DNA from: Verrucomicrobiota bacterium
GTDB lineage: Bacteria > Auribacterota > JABMQX01 > JAFGEW01
Length of the DNA stretch: 64,000 nt
Reading direction: 5' to 3'
NCBI GenBank assembly: GCA_016931415.1
Contig: JAFGEW010000074.1
Span: 1 to 64,000 of the forward strand
Within the stretch, counting starts at the first letter, position 1. Every line of letters starts with the position of its first letter. Both the position numbers and the translations under genes were made by a program. Of the stretch, positions 1 through 8,458 are shown in pieces. The notes beneath the pieces are model-generated. The model did no database searches. It worked only from the letters and a program-made list of their open reading frames with translations, and was not told the origin of the DNA.

Positions 1-63
1 ACCCAGATGCCCTACGACCTGCTGCTGGCGCAGTACTTGAGCAAGAGGAGCCTGCTCGGATAG
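1..63 (+). CDS. 3' end of a truncated gene, product unknown
   Basis: An open frame enters from the left edge and stops with TAG at 61-63. Only the last 20 codons are visible, ending in SLLG, so no family can be named. The first hairpin repeat starts five bases after the stop codon, so this repeat sits where a terminator would be expected. The frame is inferred from the lack of stops and from GC-rich codon use only. Confidence 0.5.
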   Translation, partial: TQMPYDLLLAQYLSKRSLLG

Positions 64-67
64 GAGT

Positions 68-146
68 CTCTCGCAGAGGCGCAGAGTCCGCAGAGGCAGA
101 AACAAGAAGAGGTCCCGACTCTGCGACCTCTGCGCCTCCGCGAGAG
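68..146. repeat. Dispersed hairpin repeat, copy 1
   Basis: Imperfect inverted repeat with arms 68-97 and 117-146 (30 nt each, about four mismatches) around a 19-nt purine-rich loop. The arm core is CAGAGGCGCAGAG. Two relatives lie at 789-867 and 1275-1353. The three copies separate the small genes of this region. Transcribed, each would form a long stem, so it may act as a terminator or as a REP-like mobile palindrome. Confidence 0.8.
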
Positions 147-225
147 CATTCCTTTGCGATCATGCCTTGCATGAAACTCCTACTCAGCTACAATGCCGGT
201 GCTTGACACAGACGCGGAGGGAACA

Positions 226-771
226 ATGGAGCTGCAGTACGAGCTGACGACCGACGACAGCATGGCCTACCAGAAACACTCGGCGCGCAGACTGAGTGCC
301 GCGTTCCGTTCCTGGCCCGTGCGTCTGGGTACTGTGGGCGTCTTCCTGGCGGGCTATGTTGTCTTCCGGCTAATCCGGCCAGAAGGGACTCCGATCTCTC
401 AGACCGCCAAAGAGTACTTCTTGGTCATGCTTCTCGCACTAGCGCTGTCGATCGCTACGAGCATGGCGAAGCGCGTGGGGGCGGCACGCTTCCTCCGCGA
501 CATCTATGCTGGCGCGCCACGGTCCATCTCCGTTTCGCTTGCCCTTCGGCCCGACGGAATCGCTTCCCAATCGGACAGTGCGGTGGGTCTTCTCCCGTGG
601 CACAGCATCAGGGGTATCGAAGAAGGGGAGCAGCACATCTTCTTCCTCTCGGGCTTCACGGCGATCGAGATCATCCCCAAGCGCGCCTTCCGCGACGAGC
701 AGCACATGCGCCAGTTCCTCGACGAGATGGCGCGCCTTCGCGCCGCGGCTCAGACGCAGAGCCAGGGGTGA
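226..771 (+). CDS. YcxB-like membrane protein
   Basis: Small membrane protein of 181 residues. I chose the ATG at 226 because GGAGG lies five bases upstream; an in-frame ATG at 193 has no ribosome site. Two hydrophobic segments (about residues 37-53 and 68-82) follow a charged N-terminus. The C-terminal half has the look of the YcxB family, a PH-like cytoplasmic domain (LLPWHSIRGIEE, then FLSGFTAIEIIPKRAF, then a QFLDEM helix). No enzymatic residues are recognised and the role of the family is unclear. The gene stands alone between hairpin repeats 1 and 2. Confidence 0.6.
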   Translation: MELQYELTTDDSMAYQKHSARRLSAAFRSWPVRLGTVGVFLAGYVVFRLIRPEGTPISQTAKEYFLVMLLALALSIATSMAKRVGAARFLRDIYAGAPRSISVSLALRPDGIASQSDSAVGLLPWHSIRGIEEGEQHIFFLSGFTAIEIIPKRAFRDEQHMRQFLDEMARLRAAAQTQSQG

Positions 772-788
772 GAAGCTGAGGAAGCAGA

Positions 789-867
789 TCTCGTAGAGGC
801 GCAGAGCCCGCAGAGACCAAACGAGAGAGAAGAGGACGATCTCTGCGGCCTCTGTGCCTCTGCGAGA
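789..867. repeat. Dispersed hairpin repeat, copy 2
   Basis: Arms at 789-818 and 838-867, about four mismatches, with the same GTAGAGGCGCAGAG-type core as copies 1 and 3. It lies between the YcxB-like gene and the GxxExxY gene and ends 22 bases before the latter's ATG. Confidence 0.8.
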
Positions 868-889
868 GACAATCCTGGAGGTACTGCGC

Positions 890-1273
890 ATGAAGCACAA
901 CGACATCTCAGGCATCATCATCGATGTCGCGATGCATGTCCACCGCGAGCTTGGCCCCGGCTTGCTGGAATCGGTCTATCAGAAGGTCTTGGCGCACGAG
1001 CTGCGCAAGCGCGATCTGCACGTCGAGGAAGAAGTGCCGATCCCGGTTGAATGGGACGGTCAACGCATGGAAGTCGGCTTCCGCGCCGACCTGATTGTCG
1101 AAAACCTCGTGATCGTCGAGCTGAAGTCCGTTGAGCACATCACACCGGTCTTCAAGAAAGCCCTGCTCACCTACCTCCGGCTCGCGGACAAGCGCCTTGG
1201 TCTGCTCATCAACTTCAACGAGGAACTGCTCAAAGACGGCATTACGCGCATCGTCAACCGGCTGCAGGAATGA
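890..1273 (+). CDS. GxxExxY family protein
   Basis: A 127-residue protein of the GxxExxY family (a PD-(D/E)XK-like fold of unknown function, common in environmental bacteria). The naming motif is visible as GLLESVY at about residues 24-30. The later acidic/basic residues FRADLIVE and VIVELKSVE resemble the catalytic strand of PD-(D/E)XK nucleases (D..E.K), and it ends in a LLINFN strand typical of the family. Start at ATG 890 with GGAG nine bases upstream; an earlier in-frame start at 854 would lie inside the hairpin repeat. The gene is bracketed on both sides by copies 2 and 3, with copy 3 starting directly after the stop. Confidence 0.85.
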   Translation: MKHNDISGIIIDVAMHVHRELGPGLLESVYQKVLAHELRKRDLHVEEEVPIPVEWDGQRMEVGFRADLIVENLVIVELKSVEHITPVFKKALLTYLRLADKRLGLLINFNEELLKDGITRIVNRLQE

Positions 1274-1274
1274 G

Positions 1275-1353
1275 CTCTCGCAGAGGCGCAGAGTTCGCAG
1301 AGACGGGGACAGCAAGAGGTCCCTACTCTGCGAACTCTGCGCCTCCGCGAGGG
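1275..1353. repeat. Dispersed hairpin repeat, copy 3
   Basis: Arms at 1275-1304 and 1324-1353; the core GAGGCGCAGAGTTCGCAGAG is exactly paired. Its right arm overlaps the 3' end of the convergent ion-channel gene and supplies that gene's last codons and stop. Confidence 0.85.
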
Positions 1354-2165
1354 ATCTCTTTCCCGCAATGCGGGCAGACATTGGCGGGGCCCGTACGGCG
1401 CCTCTTGCGCGCCTCCTCGACGAAGCCGGAGGCGAGGATGCCGGACGGGACGGCGAAGACGGCGACGCGGATCAGGCCGATGATGCTCCCGACGCCCTTG
1501 CCGAGCGCGGTGACCGGCCCGAGCATCCCCGCGCCGCCCGTGATGCTGGCGATCCCCCACCAGAGCGCCGCCGGGATGCTGCCGAACTCGTCGGGCTGAA
1601 CCTTGTACTCGGCGAAGTAGATGAGGCTTGCGCTGATCACCAGCAGAATAACCATGCCGAACAGCGCCATGGCCAGCTCGGCCTTCTTGCCTTTGATCAC
1701 GTTGCCGAGCGTGCGCAGGGCGCCCGAATACCGCCCGAGCTTGACGAGCCGGAACACACGGAACAGCCGCAGCGCCCTCAGGAATCGCAGGTCCACCACC
1801 GTCAGCATCGGCAGATAGAACGGGAGGACGGCGAACAGGTCGACGAGCGCCATGAACGTCACGGCGTATCGCAGCCGTCCCCATACCGGCCGGCGGTAGC
1901 GCTCGTCCACCGTGCACGTCCAGAGCCGCAGCACGTACTCGATCGTGAAGAAGATGACCGAGTAGATCTCGAACGAACGCAACAGGGCCACCGCCTCGGC
2001 CGGCAGCCCCTCGACGGTCCCGACGATCACGGCGACGACGTTGACGACGATCAGCGCCATGAGAAACACGTCGATCGCCCGGCTCAGCCGGTCGCCGTCA
2101 AGGGGGATGCTCAGGATCTGGAAGGTCCGTTGTTTGAGGGCAGATACCGCATCCACAGGCCGCAT
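1323..2165 (-). CDS. Voltage-sensor ion channel with atypical selectivity filter
   Basis: Six-helix ion-transport protein, 280 residues. The S4 sensor is clear (LRFLRALRLFRVFRLVKLGR, arginines every third residue), as are S1-S3 and the pore helix start ALWWGIASI. The filter region reads ITGGAGMLGP where potassium channels have TTVGYGD..P, so V, Y and D are all changed and potassium selectivity cannot be assumed. The C-terminus has a CPHCGKEI half-zinc-ribbon. The last residues (PRGGAEFAE) are encoded by hairpin repeat 3, so the natural end has probably been replaced. Start chosen at the ATG at 2165, preceded by GGACGAGG; upstream in-frame codons look non-coding. Cytoplasmic membrane. Confidence 0.8.
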   Translation of the reverse strand: MRPVDAVSALKQRTFQILSIPLDGDRLSRAIDVFLMALIVVNVVAVIVGTVEGLPAEAVALLRSFEIYSVIFFTIEYVLRLWTCTVDERYRRPVWGRLRYAVTFMALVDLFAVLPFYLPMLTVVDLRFLRALRLFRVFRLVKLGRYSGALRTLGNVIKGKKAELAMALFGMVILLVISASLIYFAEYKVQPDEFGSIPAALWWGIASITGGAGMLGPVTALGKGVGSIIGLIRVAVFAVPSGILASGFVEEARKRRRTGPANVCPHCGKEIPRGGAEFAE

Positions 2166-2388
2166 CCTCGTCCTGCGCCGGAGCCGCGCACAGCATTGCG
2201 GCCCAGACAAGAGCACGGCACTTGCCAAACCGCCCGGTGACCGGGGACGCGTGCCGTAATGCCTTGCCGACCCGCATCTTTCGCTCCGTGGCGGCAATCG
2301 GCCCGTTCGGCAGCAACCGGCACATTTGACTTCTCACACGGGCAAATGGCAGCCTGTCGTTGTTCGGAGACACCGATCAAGGATACGC

Positions 2389-4404
2389 ATGGGCTTTCTC
2401 AATCCCTGGATGCTCATCGGGCTGGCGGCGGCAGGAATTCCCGTCATGGTCCACCTCGTCTTTCGGCGCAAGGCGAAGGTGCTCCCGTTCCCGTCCATCG
2501 TCTTCCTGCGCGAGCTCGACAAGGAGGTCGTGCGCCGCCGCCGCGTCGAGCAATGGCTCGTTATGCTCCTGCGCATCGCTGTCGTCGTGCTCTTCACGTT
2601 GTTTGTCGCGAAGCCGTATTTTTCGTCGCGGCTGTTCGCATCGGGCGCATCGAAGGCGGTGGTGGTCATCTTCGACGACTCATACAGCATGCGCGTCGTC
2701 GAGGGCCGGCCGCTGCATGACAAGGCCAAGGACCGTGTCCTCGAGCTGCTCTCCACGCTCGACCGCAACGACAGGGCCGGCTTCTTGAGCGCCAGCGGCA
2801 TTCCGGAGCACTCGCTCAACAACGGCGCGCTCACGACCGATCACGCCGCCCTTGTGCGCCACGTCGAGGCGCTCGAACCCGGCGCCGGCGCCGCGCGTCT
2901 CAACGACGCCTTCGCCCGTGCGCTCGACACTCTCCACCGGTCAAAGGAACAGAACCGCGCCATCGTCGTCGTCAGCGACCTCCAGCGCCGCTCATGGATG
3001 GAGTTGTCGCTGCCCGAGGGTGATCCCGGCGTGACGCTCCTTGTCGTCAATGTTGCCGGCCAGGCGTCGCCTGTCAACGCCGCCGTCACCGGCCTCGAGA
3101 TCGTCGCAACGCCCGAGCGCGAGCTGAGCCGTACCTTCACGTTCCTCACGCAGATGAAGAACCACTCGAGCGAGGAGTTCGGCGGCCGATTCACGCTCGC
3201 ACCGTTGCGCGGCCAGGCAATCGACGAAGGCACGCTGAGTATCCGGGCTGGCCGCACCGTCGAGAAACGGCTCAAGCTCCGCGCCGAGCACCAGGGCTGG
3301 TATACGGGCCGAGTCGTCATTGAGGACGACGACTTAGCCTTGGACAATGCCCGCTACTACGCGCTCGAGGTGGGAGGCGGCCTGCGCGTCGGCATCTTCG
3401 ACCAAGCCGCGGCCACAGGCGCCGCCCGCGTGCGCGACTACGACGACGTGTTCTTTCTCGGCAAGGTGCTCGACCCACTCGGCACGCACTACCCGTTCGA
3501 TGTCACCACGTTCGCCTCGATCACGCGCGACGAGCTCGCCAAGCTCGATGTGGTGATCCTCCCGACGCTGCCGACGCTCGACACGACCGCCCACGCTGCC
3601 CTCAAGGGCTGGCTCACGCGTGGCGGCGGCGGCGTGTGCTTCGCACGCCCGGACGCCGACATGCATCTCGCCACGACGTTGTTCGACGGCGAGGTAAGGC
3701 CGGGCGAGATCGAGCGCGGCCTGTACAAGATTGGGGCCGATCAGCTCGGCCTCGAGCGGCTGCTCTTCGACGTCGACGTGTACGCGCGCGCACCGTTGAC
3801 GATTGCCGACGGCTCGTCGACCGTAGTACTCGCCACGTTCCAGGACGACGCGCCGTACATCGTCGAACGCGCCGCCGGCGAGGGCTGCATCGTGCTCTTC
3901 GGTTCGGGCTACGACCTCGACTCGACCAACATCGCGCTGCGCCACGCCTCGCTGCCGCTCATGTACACGCTCCTGTTCCGCATCACGCCGCAGCAACCGG
4001 CTCGCGCCTACGTGGTCGGCGACATGCTGCCTATCGCGCCGGACTGGCGCGGGCTGATCGATCCGCGCGGCCAGGCCATCGAGCTGAGCGGCGACGTGCA
4101 ATTGGCGATGCCCGGCATCTACGCCGTGCGCGCCGACGGCGAGGGCGAGGCTGCACGCATCAAGTATTTCGCCGTCAACGTGGATACGGCCGAGGGTGAT
4201 CTCGCCCGGTACACGCAAGCGCGCCAGATCGAGGGGTTCGTTCCGTTCCGCAAGTCGGCGCTCATCGGCCCGGACGGCGACCTCGCGCGCACGCTGCGCA
4301 CGCTCGAGCGCGGCGCGCCGCTCTGGAACTGGTTCCTATACGCGGCCGCCGTCATCTTCCTCGTCGAGGTGTTTATGGCAAACAAGGCCGGACAACGGGT
4401 CTAG
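2389..4404 (+). CDS. BatA-like VWA membrane protein
   Basis: 671-residue membrane protein. The N-terminus GFLNPWMLIGLAAAGIPV plus the RRK stretch is the BatA N-terminal domain, with a second helix at about 56-75. A von Willebrand A domain follows, with MIDAS-type motif DDSYSM (96-101). A large extracytoplasmic part includes a glutamine-amidotransferase-like sub-domain, and there is a C-terminal helix (about 647-663). The ATG at 2389 has AAGGA six bases ahead; an in-frame start at 2326 would add a non-BatA sequence. It probably works with the VWA protein at 4724 and the MoxR ATPase at 21138, since such proteins commonly occur together in chaperone-like MoxR/VWA systems. The exact function is unknown. 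Confidence 0.8.
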   Translation: MGFLNPWMLIGLAAAGIPVMVHLVFRRKAKVLPFPSIVFLRELDKEVVRRRRVEQWLVMLLRIAVVVLFTLFVAKPYFSSRLFASGASKAVVVIFDDSYSMRVVEGRPLHDKAKDRVLELLSTLDRNDRAGFLSASGIPEHSLNNGALTTDHAALVRHVEALEPGAGAARLNDAFARALDTLHRSKEQNRAIVVVSDLQRRSWMELSLPEGDPGVTLLVVNVAGQASPVNAAVTGLEIVATPERELSRTFTFLTQMKNHSSEEFGGRFTLAPLRGQAIDEGTLSIRAGRTVEKRLKLRAEHQGWYTGRVVIEDDDLALDNARYYALEVGGGLRVGIFDQAAATGAARVRDYDDVFFLGKVLDPLGTHYPFDVTTFASITRDELAKLDVVILPTLPTLDTTAHAALKGWLTRGGGGVCFARPDADMHLATTLFDGEVRPGEIERGLYKIGADQLGLERLLFDVDVYARAPLTIADGSSTVVLATFQDDAPYIVERAAGEGCIVLFGSGYDLDSTNIALRHASLPLMYTLLFRITPQQPARAYVVGDMLPIAPDWRGLIDPRGQAIELSGDVQLAMPGIYAVRADGEGEAARIKYFAVNVDTAEGDLARYTQARQIEGFVPFRKSALIGPDGDLARTLRTLERGAPLWNWFLYAAAVIFLVEVFMANKAGQRV

Positions 4405-4723
4405 CACGATGCAGGAGCACCCAGACAACACCAGATCCCGCAGGAGCGGTGTTCTTCCCGGAGCCCGGAGGGCGACTGGGAGTAGCCACGGACGCAAGTC
4501 CGTGGTTCCCGGCGCACGGCTCCAACTCCGTGAGCCCCTTCAGGGGCGACTGAGGTTTGGTGACGCGTGCCGACGTTGCCTCAATCGCCCCTGCCGGGGC
4601 TCGAAACATACTCTCACGGCATTGCCCACGGGCCGGCGCCCATGGCTACTCCCGGTCGCCCTTGACGGGGCTCTTCGACGTGCATCCACGTCGAGCTTAT
4701 CGACAAACTGCTAGGCACCAACG
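4405..4723. other. 319-base gap holding a long palindrome
   Basis: No convincing gene. The stretch is dominated by the 4461-4673 palindrome described separately. The two flanking VWA genes point the same way, so the palindrome lies inside a probable operon. Confidence 0.7.
4461..4673. repeat. 213-nt nested palindromic element
   Basis: Almost the whole element folds on itself. Outer arms 4470-4490 and 4641-4661 match at 19 of 21 positions, flanked by GAGCCC/GGGGCTC at the ends. Inner arms 4532-4555 and 4579-4602 match at 21 of 24. A perfect 8-bp hairpin with a GCAA tetraloop sits at 4486-4505 (CCACGGAC/GTCCGTGG). The G..C-rich SCCCC..GGGG arms and GCAA loop suggest a dispersed, structured repeat, but only one copy is in this window. 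Confidence 0.75.
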
Positions 4724-6973
4724 ATGCAACTGCGGCTGCTCACAGAGTTCCAGGACGTCCCGCTCAAGGTCGTCGTGCCCGTGTTGCTCGCGGCGTTCGC
4801 GGCGGCGCTGCTCTTTGTGCTGTGGACGTACCGCCGCACGCGGCGCGTGCTCCAGCCGCCGTGGTTCCGCACGCTTCTCGTGATCCGCCTCCTCGCCGTG
4901 TTCGTCCTGTTCCTCTGCGTGGTCAAGCCCGTACTTGTCGAGCCGGAAACTGTCCCGCGCCGCGGCCGCGTCGCCGTCTTCCTCGACAACACGGGCAGCA
5001 TGGCGCGTACGAAGGACTCGCTCGGCGGCCGCGCGCGCCTCGACGCGGCCAGGGAGTTCCTCTTCGGCTCGGGCAACGTGCTCGACGGGGTGCGCAAACG
5101 CTTCCACGTCAATCTTTACGCCTTCGGCAACACGGCCAAGCCGATCCAGAACGAACAGGATCTCGGCGAACCCGACGAAGTAACCAACCTGGGCGACGTG
5201 CTCGACACGATCAATCGACTCGCCGGCGCGGGAGGCCTCGACGGCGCGGTCATCGTCACGGACGGCGCGAACACCGCCGGCCAGCCGGGCGAGCTGCTCG
5301 TGCGTGAGCTGCGCGTGCCCGTGCACTGTGTCGGGGTCGGCGAGAAGGGCGCGCCCACAGGCACGGCACCCGATGTGGCGATCGCCGATATTGTGGCCAA
5401 GCGCACGATGTTCGCGGGCACGCGCACAACGGTCAACTTCACCGTCGCCAAGCGGAACGTGCCACGCGGCAGCGTGCGTGTTGTCGCCACGGACGGCACG
5501 ACGCCCATTGGCGAGACAACCATCGAGCTTACCGGCGCCGAGGGCACGGAGCGTTTCTCGATGGAGATCACACCGATCGAGACCGGCCCGCGCCGCTTCA
5601 CACTCACTGCGACAACGCTCGACGACGAACGGATCGTCGCCAACAACGCGCGATCGTTCTCAGCCGCCGTCAAGGAACCCAGCCTTAAGGTGCTCTACTT
5701 CGAGGGGCGCCCACGGTGGGAGTTCAAGTACCTGCGACGCACGCTCGAGGAGACGCCCGACCTGCAGCTCGCTTCCGTCGTGCGCACCGCCGCCGAGTCG
5801 TTCTACGTCCAGGGCGACCTCGACGTGGACCTGAGCGGCGGCCTGCCCGATGAGCTCGCCGCGCTCAACACGTTCAACGTCATCGTGCTGGGCTCGGGCG
5901 GCACCGAGGTGCTCGACGACGCCGACGTGGCGAACCTCGCCGCTTACGTCGAGGGCGGCAAGGGCCTTGTCGTGCTCGGCACGGAGGACGTTGCCTCGTT
6001 CAAAAACACGCCGTTGGAGAAGGTGCTTCCGCTCCACCTCGAGAAGGGCCGCAATCCGGAGCGCTTCGAGCTCGCGATCACAGCCGAGGGGCAGCGCCAT
6101 CCCATCCTCGCCGGCATCGCCGACACGCTCGACGCCGATCCGGCGCTCCGCACGCTCCAGGGCCGCATCCTCACCGGCCGACAGCGCGGCGGCGCCACGG
6201 TGCTCGCCTGGGCTCGGTCCAACTTGCCGAGATCCGACGGTGCGGAGCCCGCGCTGGCAGTACAGAACTACGGCAAGGGCCGCTGCCTGTTCATCACGGC
6301 GGACAACACGTGGCGCTGGCATCTCAACCTCCAGCAACGCGGCGACGAGTCAACGTACGCGACGTTCTGGCTCCAGGCCATCCGCTGGGCGGCTGAGTTC
6401 GAGCCGGGCGAGAAAGCCAGGGAGTTCCCCATCGCCGCATGGACCGACAAGGACTACTACGACCCCGGCGAGGAGGTCGAGATCACGCTCGAGGCCGAAG
6501 CGTCGCTCGACACGATCGCGGCCGTGCTCAAACGCCGAGGCGCCAACCTCGGCCCCCTCCAGTGGACGCCCGCCCGCCAAAGCCTTGGCGGAGGCGGGGT
6601 GTGGGAGGACAAGCCGAATGCGTACACTGCTGTGCTCGAGCCCGCCGACATAGACGAGTACGAGATCGCCATCACCTACGGCGTCGAGACGCGCTCGCTC
6701 CATTTCGCCGTCGGCGATCCGCTCGCCGAGCTTATGGATACCGGCCTGAACGAGAGTCTTCTGCGGCAGCTCGCCGCCCGCAGCGGCGCCCGCTGCTTCG
6801 ACCTGACCCAAGGCGCCGAGCTGATCGACGCACTGCGCCACCCGACGCGCCAGACGCTTGCCGCCCGCGCCGCGCTGGAGCGCGGCATCTGGGACACCCC
6901 ATGGCCCTTCCTCGTCTTCGTCGCGCTGTGTTCGGCCGAGTGGTTCATCCGCCGCTGGAAGCAGTTGACCTGA
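4724..6973 (+). CDS. VWA / amidotransferase-like membrane protein
   Basis: 749 residues. Two N-terminal membrane helices (about 16-34 and 50-70) are followed by a VWA domain with DNTGSM (88-93). An Ig-like stretch follows, then an amidotransferase-like domain opening with VLYFEGRPRWEFKYLRR, a signature often seen in planctomycete VWA proteins. The C-terminal helix PWPFLVFVALCSAEWFIRRW anchors the tail. The start ATG at 4724 has only a weak site (TAGGCACC). It pairs with the BatA-like gene upstream. Its last 77 bases are duplicated at 8355-8431. No catalytic triad is visible in the amidotransferase-like part, so a binding or scaffold role is more likely than catalysis. Confidence 0.75.
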   Translation: MQLRLLTEFQDVPLKVVVPVLLAAFAAALLFVLWTYRRTRRVLQPPWFRTLLVIRLLAVFVLFLCVVKPVLVEPETVPRRGRVAVFLDNTGSMARTKDSLGGRARLDAAREFLFGSGNVLDGVRKRFHVNLYAFGNTAKPIQNEQDLGEPDEVTNLGDVLDTINRLAGAGGLDGAVIVTDGANTAGQPGELLVRELRVPVHCVGVGEKGAPTGTAPDVAIADIVAKRTMFAGTRTTVNFTVAKRNVPRGSVRVVATDGTTPIGETTIELTGAEGTERFSMEITPIETGPRRFTLTATTLDDERIVANNARSFSAAVKEPSLKVLYFEGRPRWEFKYLRRTLEETPDLQLASVVRTAAESFYVQGDLDVDLSGGLPDELAALNTFNVIVLGSGGTEVLDDADVANLAAYVEGGKGLVVLGTEDVASFKNTPLEKVLPLHLEKGRNPERFELAITAEGQRHPILAGIADTLDADPALRTLQGRILTGRQRGGATVLAWARSNLPRSDGAEPALAVQNYGKGRCLFITADNTWRWHLNLQQRGDESTYATFWLQAIRWAAEFEPGEKAREFPIAAWTDKDYYDPGEEVEITLEAEASLDTIAAVLKRRGANLGPLQWTPARQSLGGGGVWEDKPNAYTAVLEPADIDEYEIAITYGVETRSLHFAVGDPLAELMDTGLNESLLRQLAARSGARCFDLTQGAELIDALRHPTRQTLAARAALERGIWDTPWPFLVFVALCSAEWFIRRWKQLT
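6893..6969 (+). repeat. 77-bp direct repeat, copy 1
   Basis: End of the VWA gene, encoding DTPWPFLVFV through RRWKQLT. Repeated at 8355-8431 with four substitutions, the last 48 or more bases being identical. The two copies bracket a two-gene segment. Confidence 0.9.
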
Positions 6974-7056
6974 TCAAGCTGTTGACACTGATCCCACCAA
7001 GGCTCTATCCCTCAATAGAGAGCAGGTGTGTTCGTTGGACGGTGAGGCTTCGCCCT

Positions 7057-7914
7057 ATGAGGCGTATACGCGCAACCCGCAGAGCCAAGTGCGGTCACCT
7101 CATCGTGCTTTCTGTCGTCCTGCTCGTCGTCGTCTTCAGCATGCCGTCTGTACGACGCCTTGTCGGCCTTCCGACCATCGTCACGACCAGCATCGAAGAC
7201 AGCTCAACAGAGAACCCAGAGGCATGGCGTGAGGTGAGTCCGCCGGAGCGTGAGAATCCCCTCGGTTTCTCGTGGGAATGGGCGGACCAGTACGGTTGCC
7301 CCGGCACAAGTGCATCGGTCGTCGGCGAGTGGCACACGGTCCACGCCGGCCTCTTCAAGACCAAAGTCGTAAGGGAGGAGTTTCACTCCACGTGGATTCC
7401 TCTAGGCCCTGCGACAGCACAGATGGGGCCGCCGGAAGAGGCGTTCACGTCAAGGATCGTCCCGGCCCCGGGAGACAACGGCAAGACAACTGTCAAGCTT
7501 CGCGGCTACCACCCCTATGGATGGGGCAGCCCGGATCAGCTCAAAGACCATGAGTTCATAGGCAGTGCCTACTGCAGCCTGGCCATACCTGGCAGTGTGC
7601 GCTGCGTGCCGGAAGTCGAACTCGCGGCTTCTGTTTTCACAATACAGCCAGAAGGAGGATACGAGTACCTGTGCGTCCCCGTCGTCGAGGAAAGAGCGCT
7701 CTGGCAGCGCGGGAGGTACAAGATCAGACGCTCGAAGGACGGGCCACCGGAACCAGACCTCGTCAAGAAGCGAACTCTCTACCAGAACTATGCGACGGTT
7801 GTCTTCCGGAGAAGATGCCGTGTGGATACGGCGCCCCTTGCCGGAAATGCGCCCCACGAGTCTGAAAGCAGGCTTCCTGCCGAGCAGGGCAATGGTGACA
7901 GGATCGAGAACTGA
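7057..7914 (+). CDS. Membrane-anchored protein, function unknown
   Basis: 285 residues with an arginine-rich N-terminus and one membrane helix (HLIVLSVVLLVVVFSMP), so most of the protein lies outside the membrane. No family is recognised. The body has few cysteines and several Gly/Trp/Tyr-rich beta-like stretches (GFSWEWADQYGCPG, RGYHPYGWGS). Start at ATG 7057, where the basic-plus-hydrophobic leader begins; a GTG at 7042 is an alternative. Codon use is less GC-rich than the neighbours, and the gene lies between the two 77-bp direct repeats, which suggests later insertion. The next gene overlaps its end by 23 bases. Confidence 0.55.
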   Translation: MRRIRATRRAKCGHLIVLSVVLLVVVFSMPSVRRLVGLPTIVTTSIEDSSTENPEAWREVSPPERENPLGFSWEWADQYGCPGTSASVVGEWHTVHAGLFKTKVVREEFHSTWIPLGPATAQMGPPEEAFTSRIVPAPGDNGKTTVKLRGYHPYGWGSPDQLKDHEFIGSAYCSLAIPGSVRCVPEVELAASVFTIQPEGGYEYLCVPVVEERALWQRGRYKIRRSKDGPPEPDLVKKRTLYQNYATVVFRRRCRVDTAPLAGNAPHESESRLPAEQGNGDRIEN

Positions 7915-8356
7915 CACTTCCCGTTTGCGAGCCAGAGCGATTACCTGGATGGGGTCTGGGATCGTCCTGTTCCTGCTTGCCCTTGCGATCAACCATTGGC
8001 AGTGGTCTGCACGTGCTGAATCCGTCGTGTTCCTCGAAACAAACGGGGATCAGCTCCAGGTGTTCTTCGACGGCAGACAAATCGGCTCATCCGGCCAGCC
8101 TTTCACCTTGGAACAGCTCGGACCGGGCGCGAGCATGCTCGCCCATAGGGAGAACGGTGACGCGACCACCGATTTCCTCATAGACACGAGTACGCCGCTG
8201 GAGTTCAGGTACAAGGGTGCACCGGTCAGCGTGGCCCTCGAGAATCTGCTGTACTCATCACGGAGGAAACTGACCACCTTCAGCATTCGCCTGACAATGC
8301 CCAAGCAACACCAACCGAGCCCCAAGGTCGGCCAACTCCCGGAACAGGCTCCGTGA
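7892..8356 (+). CDS. Small membrane-anchored protein, function unknown
   Basis: 154 residues with a basic N-terminus, one helix (WMGSGIVLFLLALAINHW), then a beta-rich outside domain (VFLETNGDQLQVFFDGRQIG). No family recognised. ATG at 7892 follows GCAGGG; it overlaps the upstream gene by 23 bases, so the two are probably co-translated. Its TGA stop lies on the first bases of the second 77-bp repeat. Confidence 0.5.
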   Translation: MVTGSRTDTSRLRARAITWMGSGIVLFLLALAINHWQWSARAESVVFLETNGDQLQVFFDGRQIGSSGQPFTLEQLGPGASMLAHRENGDATTDFLIDTSTPLEFRYKGAPVSVALENLLYSSRRKLTTFSIRLTMPKQHQPSPKVGQLPEQAP

Positions 8357-8431
8357 CACCCCCTGGTCCTTCCCCGTGTTCGTCGCGCTGTGTTCGGCCG
8401 AGTGGTTCATCCGCCGCTGGAAGCAGTTGAC
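8355..8431 (+). repeat. 77-bp direct repeat, copy 2
   Basis: 73 of 77 positions match 6893-6969. It still reads in frame as DTPWSFPVFVALCSAEWF..KQLT and then TAG, so it is the orphan 3' end of a VWA gene copy without its body. Confidence 0.9.
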
Positions 8432-8458
8432 GTAGCTGCGCACCCGCCGCACAGACAG

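Noticed and set aside
68-1353. CRISPR array
   Set aside because: Only three copies, each internally palindromic, hundreds of bases apart with whole genes between; no spacers.
1131-2240. 369-codon plus-strand frame over the ion channel
   Set aside because: Low-complexity Arg/Asp/Glu/His-rich product, antisense to a clear channel gene.
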